A DNA stretch of 12,393 nucleotides, from NCBI GenBank assembly GCA_016206815.1, contig JACQQT010000057.1, positions 1 to 12,393 of the forward strand. The letters run 5' to 3'. This stretch comes from Candidatus Omnitrophota bacterium (GTDB lineage: Bacteria > Omnitrophota > Omnitrophia > Omnitrophales > Danuiimicrobiaceae). The translations under genes and the position numbers were made by a program. Positions within the stretch are counted from its first letter, which is position 1. Each line of letters starts with the position of its first letter. The notes under the pieces were generated by a model, which made no database searches, was not told the DNA's origin, and saw nothing but the letters and a program-made list of their open reading frames with translations. Below, piece by piece: positions 6,247-12,053 of the stretch.

Positions 6247-7920
6247 TTAGCTTTTGGGTTCAGACTCGGAATTCAATTTGGTCGAACCCTCCGGATTTTT
6301 TTGAAACGCGCGTGGATTGGCTCTTCCATATTCGGCGAAGATGGCTTCAATCTCGTCAAACTCGAGTTCCTGTCTCACCAATAATTCATGTGCGAAGCGC
6401 TCTAAGATAACTTTTTCTGCTTTCAGCAACTCGTCGACGTCATTCATGCAATCCTTCAAAATTTTATTCGTATCGTCGTTGAGTTTTGACTTCACTGTTT
6501 CCGAAAGCTCATTCTCGGGAATCGCCGTATAATCTCCGATATAACCGGAGGGTCCCATTCCCAATTTCCAAACCATGAAATGGGCAACTTTCATCGCGTT
6601 AGAAAAGTCAGCCGAAACACCGGTGGTCGTAACACCCTTCTTAATTCTTTCTGCCACATAACCTGCGACCGCACATTTGATATCGGCAAGCAGCTTGTCG
6701 CGATCATGAGAAAACATTTCTTCGCGCGGCTGATGATGGACCACGCCTAAGCTTGTTTTTCTCGGAATAATCGAAGCTTTAAACACATCGTCGGTCGGGT
6801 GAAGCAAGTAAATGGTCACCAAATGACCGGCTTCATGATAAGCCGTCATCTCTTTTTCGGAATCCTGCATCTTGATTTTATTTTTGATGCCTAACTCAAT
6901 GCGCTCGATTGCCTCCGTAATTTCCTTGTAAGAAATCACTTCCTTGCCGTTTCGAGTCGCAATCAAAGCGGCTTCTTTAATGATGTTTTCAATTTCCGCC
7001 GGTGACTTTCCCACCGCCTTGCGCGCCAAGTGCCCCACATCAATGGAGGCTTCATGCTTCACTTTGCCCAGATAATATTGGAATAATTTCTCACGCCCTT
7101 CAAGCCCCGGACGCGTAATGTAAACTTTCCGGTCAAATCGGCCCGGCCGAAGAAGCGCGGGGTCGAGAGAATCTTCGGAAGCGTTTGTGGCGCCGATCAC
7201 AATGACGTTCTCTTCGCGTCCGCCCAATCCATCCATTTCAACCAACAGCTGGTTCTGGGTGGTGTTGGTTTCGGAACCGCCGCCAAATTGATTGAACACA
7301 CGATTGCGGCCTATCGCGTCCAACTCGTCAAGGAATACCACACAGCCGCCGAAACCATACGCAAGCGAGCGGGCCTTCTTGAACAATTTTCGCACGCGCG
7401 AGGCGCCCACCCCGACAAAGATCTCCACAAATTCACTGGAAGACATAGAAAGAAACGGGAGGCCCGCTTCCGTCGCAATGGCTTTCGCCAGATAAGTCTT
7501 TCCGCAGCCCGGGGGACCCACCATCAAAATGCCGCGAAGAATCTTCCCTCCGATTTTCTTCACACGCGAATGATCTTTGATCAGTTGAACAACTTCCCAA
7601 GCTTCCTCTTTTGCCTCGTCAATCCCAACCACATCGGTAAAACGGACATTCACATCGCCGCCTTTGACGTTTTTGTTATCCATTTTAGCGAACCCGCCGC
7701 GAAGCACGATTAAATAAAGATAAACGAAAATGATGGCGTTCATGGCCACCATTAACATTTGAAGCGGCATGGTAGCGAGCGTAATATTCCGGTAATAGGA
7801 CTCCAGCGACATCATGCCCCAAACGGCAAGGACAACCAGTATGACCGCTGCAATTGCAATTAAAATCCGGGCGCGGTAGTTCAAAAAGTGCATTTTGAGA
7901 CGTCTGTAATAATTGCTCAT
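6247..7920 (-). CDS. FtsH-like membrane AAA+ zinc metalloprotease
   Basis: The 557-residue protein has the FtsH architecture: two transmembrane helices (about 18-37 and 53-74), a AAA+ ATPase, then an M41 peptidase. Seen motifs are Walker A GPPGCGKT (135-142), the pore loop FVEIFVGVGASR (164-175), Walker B VVFLDELD (194-201), second region of homology with DPALLRPGRFDR (Arg258 and Arg261), zinc site HEAGH (362-366), and the third ligand Asp438 in GVSADFSNA. All catalytic residues are therefore present. Such proteases extract and degrade membrane proteins at the inner membrane as hexamers. Unusually, only about 15 residues separate the two membrane helices, where classical FtsH has a periplasmic domain of roughly 70; the total is also shorter than the usual 600-650. 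It is best read as an FtsH paralogue or divergent FtsH. It has its own promoter at 8011-8039, and GGTG lies five bases before the ATG. The lipoprotein gene follows 12 bp downstream. Confidence 0.92.
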   Translation of the reverse strand: MSNYYRRLKMHFLNYRARILIAIAAVILVVLAVWGMMSLESYYRNITLATMPLQMLMVAMNAIIFVYLYLIVLRGGFAKMDNKNVKGGDVNVRFTDVVGIDEAKEEAWEVVQLIKDHSRVKKIGGKILRGILMVGPPGCGKTYLAKAIATEAGLPFLSMSSSEFVEIFVGVGASRVRKLFKKARSLAYGFGGCVVFLDELDAIGRNRVFNQFGGGSETNTTQNQLLVEMDGLGGREENVIVIGATNASEDSLDPALLRPGRFDRKVYITRPGLEGREKLFQYYLGKVKHEASIDVGHLARKAVGKSPAEIENIIKEAALIATRNGKEVISYKEITEAIERIELGIKNKIKMQDSEKEMTAYHEAGHLVTIYLLHPTDDVFKASIIPRKTSLGVVHHQPREEMFSHDRDKLLADIKCAVAGYVAERIKKGVTTTGVSADFSNAMKVAHFMVWKLGMGPSGYIGDYTAIPENELSETVKSKLNDDTNKILKDCMNDVDELLKAEKVILERFAHELLVRQELEFDEIEAIFAEYGRANPRAFQKNPEGSTKLNSESEPKS

Positions 7921-8010
7921 CTTTTCACCAAATTACTTTTCATAGTCCTCATCATAGCAATGGGTTACGTTACCTACGCAAAATTTCTGGACAAAAAACT
8001 CCTTAAAGCA

Positions 8011-8039
8011 AGCATACAGCGAAAGATTGTGATTGTCAA
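8011..8039 (-). promoter_or_regulatory. sigma70-type promoter for the FtsH-like protease gene
   Basis: On the minus strand the site is TTGACA - 17 nt - TATGCT (-35 perfect at 8034-8039, -10 at 8011-8016). Start is expected near 8004, giving a leader of about 85 nt. The leader opens with AAGGAG (8004-7999), a Shine-Dalgarno-like sequence not placed for the protease gene. Confidence 0.78.
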
Positions 8040-8070
8040 GAACGGCTATGGGATTGAAAGGCGTTGTAAG

Positions 8071-8430
8071 TTATTTTTTACCAACCGGTTCCGCAAAATC
8101 GTCGCTGCCTCCACCCTCCCAGGAAAACCACTCTTCCCACCAATCTAAAGAAGACTCCTCTTCCTCGGAGGCTTTATCAACACTTGCTTGATCGACTTCC
8201 TCATAGGGTTTCTTAACCAGAAATCGGTCCGTATCCTTCATTTTGAAAGAAGGTGAGGCAGGGCCGGCTTCGCCTTCGCGCGTTAGCAGTTCTTCAGTGA
8301 CCGGAACTGTTTTTGACTGGGTTTCTTTGATGGGATCTTGATCAAAAGAAGCGTTGACAGACTCCGCTTGCATGGTCAGAAGAAACAAAATAAAAATGCA
8401 ACCCATACGTCTTGCTGTTATTTTCTTCAT
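8071..8430 (-). CDS. small exported acidic protein, family not recognised
   Basis: The 119-residue product starts MKKITARRMGCIFILFLLTM and has a classical Sec signal peptide: basic n-region, hydrophobic core at about 11-19, and a plausible signal peptidase I site after VNA (residue 27). The mature part is polar and unstructured-looking. Its C-terminal 40 residues are strongly acidic with a tryptophan cluster, SSLDWWEEWFSWEGGG (93-108), then an acidic tail ending VGKK. No family is recognised. The frame could be extended to a TTG at 8454, but that codon touches the -10 element of the promoter at 8455-8483 and would lie upstream of the expected transcript start, so I use the ATG at 8430. The nearest Shine-Dalgarno-like AGAGG is about 13 nt from this ATG, an unusually long gap. 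It lies upstream of the FtsH-like gene on the same strand. Confidence 0.68.
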   Translation of the reverse strand: MKKITARRMGCIFILFLLTMQAESVNASFDQDPIKETQSKTVPVTEELLTREGEAGPASPSFKMKDTDRFLVKKPYEEVDQASVDKASEEEESSLDWWEEWFSWEGGGSDDFAEPVGKK

Positions 8431-8454
8431 CTCGAGAGCACATCCTCTCTTCAA

Positions 8455-8483
8455 GTAATAACCGACCCCGGCAGAAATGTCAA
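8455..8483 (-). promoter_or_regulatory. sigma70-type promoter for the small exported protein
   Basis: On the minus strand the site is TTGACA - 17 nt - TATTAC (-35 perfect at 8478-8483, -10 at 8455-8460). Initiation near 8448 leaves a leader of about 18 nt before the ATG at 8430. The site sits between the uvrA stop (8495) and the gene, so this gene does not need read-through from uvrA. Confidence 0.7.
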
Positions 8484-8494
8484 AACCAAACGCT

Positions 8495-11290
8495 TTATTT
8501 CAAATTCGCCAGGTATTTTTTAAGTGCCGCTCCGGTATGCGAACGTTTTTCTTTCAAAAGGCCGTCCAGCGGTCCTTGATAAACAACAGCTCCCCCATCT
8601 TCCCCGCCCTCAGGACCCAGATCAATGATGTAATCCGCGCACTTAATCACCTCCATATTATGTTCAATGACACAGATCGAATGTCCGCGCTCAAGAAGCG
8701 TCTCGAAGGCTCTCAGGAGGAAGGCGATGTCATAATAATGAAGGCCGGTCGTCGGTTCATCAAAAAGATAAAATAAATTGTCATTGGCTTGCTTGGATAA
8801 TTCATAAGCGAGCTTGAGGCGCTGCGCTTCACCGCCGGAAAGTGTGGGTGCGGACTGACCGAGACGCAAATAGCCGAGGCCGACCGCGAGAAGAATGGAA
8901 AGTGAGTTTCCGATTTTCGGTTCTTCTCTGAAAAATTCCGTTGCTTCCTCAACGGTCATCTCAAGAACGTCCCGGATATTCCTGCCGTGATATTGAATTT
9001 CTAAAACGCCGGGCTGATAACGGGACCCTCCGCAAACTTCGCAAGTCACATAGATATCCGCCAGAAAATGCATTTCGATTTTCTCGGTACCCGCCCCCTC
9101 ACACTTCTCGCACCGCCCGCCGGGCACATTAAACGAAAAATGACTGGGGCTCATTCGCCGCGCTTTCGCTTCGCGGGTCCGAGAAAAAACACGGCGGATA
9201 GGGTCAAACGCCTTGACGTAAGTCACCGGGTTGGACCGCGGCGTCCTGCCAATAGGAGATTGGTCGATGAACAAAAGGTCCCGTACCTGATTCCATCCTT
9301 CAATCCGTTCCACACGACCGACATCTTGAATCGGCCTTCCCCGCCATCGCTCGTAATTTCCGTACAACACATCATACATCAACGTACTTTTTCCGGACCC
9401 CGAAACGCCCGTAATCACCACCAACTGATGAAGCGGAATTTCAACCTGGATATCTTTCAAATTATGTTCGGAAGCGTTCTGAATTTGGATTGTCTTTTGC
9501 CCGCGGCCATTTTTTGAACGGTGGTGTCGGTCAATTTTCAGCTCGTTTCTGAAATATCGTGCCGTATAAGAATCGGGCGCTGAACGCAATTCCGAAAATG
9601 CCCCGGAAAACACAATTTCTCCGCCGCGTTCACCCCCCAAAGGTCCGAGATCGATCACCTGATCCGCTGCCTCGATCATCGTCCGGTCGTGCTCGACGAC
9701 AACCACCGTATTCCCAAGTTCTTTGAGTTTCTTCAGTAAACGAATCAAAAGTGCGTTGTCCCGGTCGTGAAGACCGACGCTCGGCTCGTCCAACACATAC
9801 AGCGTATCGACAAGGGCAGATCCTAATGAAGCGGCCAAATGGATCCGCTGCGCCTCGCCCCCTGAAAGCGTTCGGGAAAGACGATCCGGTGTCAGATAAC
9901 CCAGTCCTACTTCCGCCAAGAATGAAAGCCGATTTTTAATTTCCATTAAAATCGATCCGGCAACCGCTTCTTCATGCGGTGTCAGCGATAATGAATCAAA
10001 AAACTGTTTCAATTGAACAACCGTCAGCAAACTTAACTCCGCGATATTTTTCTCACCCACCGTGACCGCCAAGGCTTCGGGTTTCAAACGCGCCCCCCGG
10101 CAACGCGGGCACGGCACATATCCGCGATACTTGCTTAGGAAAATTCGGACGTGCATCTTGTAGGTTTTTTTCTGCAGGGATTCGAAAAAATCGCGCACGC
10201 TGAAAAAGTCTTTGTCGTCACACCCTTCCAAAATCCACCGGCGATGTTCACTTTTCAGTTTGGCAAAAGGCTGATCCAACGGAATGCGGCGCCTTTTGCA
10301 AAATGCTTGAAGCTGCTTCAACTCCCAGGCGCAGCTCGGTTTGGTCCACGGATCGATTGCGCCGTCCAGAATTGAAAGCGCCGGATTGGGCACCACCAGG
10401 TTTTGGTCAATCGTAATGATACGGCCAAAACCCTGACACTCGGGACACGCCCCCAAAGGACTGTTAAATGAAAAATGATTGGGATCGGGGGTCCGATATT
10501 CGATATTGCACTCGGCGCAATGAAAGCGATTCGAAAATTTTTGTTCCGTAAATGAAGGCTGGGATTGCCTGACGAGAAGGGAAGCAAGTCCTTTTCCATA
10601 TTGAAACGTTCCCTCAAGCGAATCTAAAAATCGACCCTTACTCTCTGGTTTTACTTCAAGTTGATCCATCACCACCAAGCAATCCGCTAATTCCTTTTTA
10701 GGTTTTTTCCGAAGGACTTCTAAAGAAATCAACTGTCCGGATAGGAAGAAATTTAAAAATCCCTGCTGTTCCAGCTCATCAAAGATATGACGAGAAAATT
10801 GAAGCGCCTTTCCGCTGACAGAAAGCGGAAAGGCAATCAGCACCTCTTGGCGGGAGAAATTCTGGATTATTTTCTCAAAAATTTGAGCGGCATGATCTGC
10901 GTAAACCACCCGGCCGCAGGAGGTGCAACGCGTCACGCCGATCCGGGCGAAAAGAAGCCTGAAATAATCGTTCAATTCCGTCTGGGTGCCTACGGTCGAT
11001 CGGGCATTGGTAATCACATTTTTCACTTCAATCGCGATGGAAGGTAAAATACCGCTCACGAAATCGAGATCGGGTCTTTCGATTCGCTCCAAAAATTGCC
11101 TGGAATATGTGGACAGAGACTCAACGTAACGACGGCGCCCTTCTGCATAAAGCGTATCGAAAGCAAGCGAAGACTTTCCCGATCCGCTGACACCGGTCAC
11201 CACCGTAAGCGTCCGGTGAGGAATCACAACATCAATATCTTTCAGGTTGTGCGTCCTAATTTTCCGCATCAAAATCGCATGATCCATCAT
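8495..11290 (-). CDS. uvrA: excinuclease ABC subunit A (UvrA)
   Basis: UvrA is the damage-sensing ABC ATPase of nucleotide excision repair; its dimer loads UvrB on DNA lesions. The 931-residue product is full length. First half: Walker A GVSGSGKS (33-40), RRYVESLSTYSRQFL, the UvrB-binding region (about 120-255), zinc module C258/C261/C282/C285, signature LSGGEAQR (475-482), Walker B LYVLDEPS (497-504). Second half: Walker A GVSGSGKS (628-635), zinc module C727/C730/C750/C753, signature LSGGEAQR (817-824), Walker B FYLFDEPT (840-847). All ATPase motifs are intact. Some normally conserved N-terminal stretches deviate (for example VKNVITNARSTVGTQTEL, 89-106), so this is a divergent branch. AAGGTG lies four bases before the first ATG. 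An intrinsic terminator stands immediately upstream and no convincing promoter or LexA-type box was found between the two. Confidence 0.95.
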   Translation of the reverse strand: MMDHAILMRKIRTHNLKDIDVVIPHRTLTVVTGVSGSGKSSLAFDTLYAEGRRRYVESLSTYSRQFLERIERPDLDFVSGILPSIAIEVKNVITNARSTVGTQTELNDYFRLLFARIGVTRCTSCGRVVYADHAAQIFEKIIQNFSRQEVLIAFPLSVSGKALQFSRHIFDELEQQGFLNFFLSGQLISLEVLRKKPKKELADCLVVMDQLEVKPESKGRFLDSLEGTFQYGKGLASLLVRQSQPSFTEQKFSNRFHCAECNIEYRTPDPNHFSFNSPLGACPECQGFGRIITIDQNLVVPNPALSILDGAIDPWTKPSCAWELKQLQAFCKRRRIPLDQPFAKLKSEHRRWILEGCDDKDFFSVRDFFESLQKKTYKMHVRIFLSKYRGYVPCPRCRGARLKPEALAVTVGEKNIAELSLLTVVQLKQFFDSLSLTPHEEAVAGSILMEIKNRLSFLAEVGLGYLTPDRLSRTLSGGEAQRIHLAASLGSALVDTLYVLDEPSVGLHDRDNALLIRLLKKLKELGNTVVVVEHDRTMIEAADQVIDLGPLGGERGGEIVFSGAFSELRSAPDSYTARYFRNELKIDRHHRSKNGRGQKTIQIQNASEHNLKDIQVEIPLHQLVVITGVSGSGKSTLMYDVLYGNYERWRGRPIQDVGRVERIEGWNQVRDLLFIDQSPIGRTPRSNPVTYVKAFDPIRRVFSRTREAKARRMSPSHFSFNVPGGRCEKCEGAGTEKIEMHFLADIYVTCEVCGGSRYQPGVLEIQYHGRNIRDVLEMTVEEATEFFREEPKIGNSLSILLAVGLGYLRLGQSAPTLSGGEAQRLKLAYELSKQANDNLFYLFDEPTTGLHYYDIAFLLRAFETLLERGHSICVIEHNMEVIKCADYIIDLGPEGGEDGGAVVYQGPLDGLLKEKRSHTGAALKKYLANLK

Positions 11291-11305
11291 CTGTCACCTT
11301 CCAAT

Positions 11306-11334
11306 AAAAAAGGCGGGGTATGATCTCCCCCGCC
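11306..11334 (-). terminator. rho-independent terminator upstream of uvrA
   Basis: Read on the minus strand, a 7-bp GC stem (GGCGGGG / CCCCGCC, arms at 11328-11334 and 11312-11318) with a 9-nt loop is followed by six T (11311-11306). It lies about 34 bp after the stop of the small lipoprotein gene and should end that transcript. Only 15 bp separate the T-run from the uvrA ATG. Confidence 0.88.
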
Positions 11335-11367
11335 AACCGCTTCGTCTCTCACGTCAAAACTACAAAC

Positions 11368-11796
11368 TTAACTGACAAGTGCCGAAAGTTTCTCTCCTTT
11401 CGTGCCTGCCGTCAGCTTCATCATGTCGTCGATTCGTTTTAATAGTTCCCCGCCCTGCTCAAGACGCTGCGAAGCAGGCTCCAACGAAACGGACGTTTGC
11501 TTGCGGCCCAGACTCTTCACCTGAAAGCGGGCCACCCATTTGTCCTGATCAAACAAATGACCATACTGCGTATTACGCAAGACAATCAGCCCTTTGACCT
11601 TATCGGTTTCCTCCAAATTCCACCCGGGAAGGGTATTCAAAGCCTCCAACGTCCTTAAATAGGTGTAATCATACGGACGGTCATAGATCAATTCTTGATC
11701 GTACTGAGGAAAATCTTTAAGGGAAGCGCAGCCTGCGAGACCCGTGGTCAGAACCAACAACCCAAACGCAACGGTAAGATATGCTTGTTTCTTCAC
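11368..11796 (-). CDS. small putative lipoprotein, family not recognised
   Basis: The product has 142 residues with a clear type II signal peptide: MKKQAYLTVAFGLLVLTTG followed by the lipobox LAGC with Cys23. Ala at +2 suggests outer-membrane sorting by the E. coli rule. The mature part of about 120 residues has a YDRPYDYTYLRTLEAL segment, then GWNLEETDKVKGLIVLRN and VSLEPASQRL, consistent with a compact alpha/beta periplasmic domain such as is seen in several small envelope lipoproteins. No named family can be assigned. The start is a GTG (11794-11796), well supported by AAAGGAG seven bases upstream and by the promoter at 11828-11856. A terminator at 11306-11334 closes the transcript, so the gene is probably monocistronic unless read-through into uvrA occurs. 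Confidence 0.83.
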   Translation of the reverse strand: MKKQAYLTVAFGLLVLTTGLAGCASLKDFPQYDQELIYDRPYDYTYLRTLEALNTLPGWNLEETDKVKGLIVLRNTQYGHLFDQDKWVARFQVKSLGRKQTSVSLEPASQRLEQGGELLKRIDDMMKLTAGTKGEKLSALVS

Positions 11797-11827
11797 GGGC
11801 CAACTCCTTTGCTGATCTTAAATTTCA

Positions 11828-11856
11828 ATCTTATCCGAAAGCGTTTCATTCAGCAA
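11828..11856 (-). promoter_or_regulatory. sigma70-type promoter for the small lipoprotein
   Basis: On the minus strand the site is TTGCTG - 17 nt - TAAGAT (-35 at 11851-11856, -10 at 11828-11833). Start is expected near 11820, giving a leader of about 25 nt. The first bases of the -35 overlap one copy of the 13-bp direct repeat that borders the hairpin block. Confidence 0.65.
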
Positions 11857-11866
11857 CTAAAATTTG
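11854..11866 (+). repeat. left copy of a 13-bp direct repeat
   Basis: CAACTAAAATTTG, identical to 12041-12053. The two copies bracket 174 bp of hairpin-forming sequence (11867-12040). This copy overlaps the -35 region of the small lipoprotein promoter. It could be a target-site duplication or the product of a local duplication. Confidence 0.85.
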
Positions 11867-11901
11867 ACCCCTCGGGGAGTCTAATTGTCTCCGAGGGGTC
11901 A
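11865..11901. repeat. hairpin 1 of the block; possible terminator
   Basis: An 11-bp perfect inverted repeat, TGACCCCTCGG (11865-11875) with CCGAGGGGTCA (11891-11901), and a 15-nt loop. On the minus strand it is followed by AATTTTAG, a weak T-rich run, so it may act as the terminator of the barrel-protein gene. It lies directly upstream of the promoter for the small lipoprotein. Confidence 0.7.
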
Positions 11902-11950
11902 CCCTCAGCGCCTTGAACGACCAATTGATTGTTTCAAGGCGCGTCAGGGT
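11901..11950. repeat. hairpin 2 of the block
   Basis: A 10-bp perfect stem, GCGCCTTGAA (11908-11917) with TTCAAGGCGC (11933-11942), is extended outside a small internal loop by ACCCT (11901-11905) pairing with AGGGT (11946-11950). The loop is 15 nt. It abuts hairpin 1. Confidence 0.75.
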
Positions 11951-11962
11951 TACATTAAGGAA

Positions 11963-12009
11963 ATCCCACGCACCGCACAACAATGCTAAAGCATGTGCGG
12001 TGCTGGGAT
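11963..12009. repeat. hairpin 3 of the block
   Basis: A 16-bp stem with one bulged base: ATCCCA (11963-11968) pairs with TGGGAT (12004-12009), and GCACCGCACA (11970-11979) with TGTGCGGTGC (11994-12003). The loop can itself fold, since ATGC-TAAA-GCAT lies within it and at its edge. Confidence 0.78.
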
Positions 12010-12042
12010 GAGGGATCGGGGAGAAAACTCCCCGATCCCTCA
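12009..12042. repeat. hairpin 4 of the block, 15-bp perfect stem
   Basis: TGAGGGATCGGGGAG (12009-12023) and CTCCCCGATCCCTCA (12028-12042) form a perfect 15-bp stem with a 4-nt loop. It begins immediately after the stop codon of the barrel-protein gene on the minus strand. No T-run follows in that direction, so it is not a classic terminator, though it could protect the 3' end of the mRNA. Confidence 0.82.
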
Positions 12043-12053
12043 ACTAAAATTTG
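12041..12053 (+). repeat. right copy of the 13-bp direct repeat
   Basis: CAACTAAAATTTG, identical to 11854-11866. On the minus strand it contains the last codon and stop of the barrel-protein gene (AAA TTT TAG), so the hairpin block sits a few bases beyond that stop. Confidence 0.85.

Larger units (their letters stand above)
11867..12040. mobile_element. putative small non-coding inserted element (MITE-like), 174 bp
   Basis: The block lies between two exact copies of CAACTAAAATTTG. Its ends form an imperfect terminal inverted repeat: TCGGGGAGT begins five bases in from the left end (11872-11880), and its reverse complement ends five bases in from the right end (12027-12035). The interior is almost wholly hairpins and carries no gene. 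Removing the block and one repeat copy would join the stop codon of the barrel gene directly to the promoter of the small lipoprotein. This is an inference from structure; no transposase is present and a 13-bp target duplication would be longer than usual. Confidence 0.45.

Noticed and set aside
7288..7713. 141-codon plus-strand frame opposite the FtsH-like gene
   Set aside because: It is antisense to the intact AAA+ domain coding region; the translation has no domain resemblance and there is no promoter or ribosome site.
8431..8454. TTG start adding eight residues to the small exported protein
   Set aside because: The codon adjoins the -10 hexamer and precedes the likely transcription start, and the ATG at 8430 gives a textbook signal peptide.
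9068..9517. 149-codon plus-strand frame opposite uvrA
   Set aside because: It is antisense to the conserved second ATPase half of uvrA and is explained by that gene's codon use.
11865..12042. CRISPR-like or tandem repeat array
   Set aside because: The four hairpins have different sequences and lengths with no constant repeat or spacer, so it is not a CRISPR.
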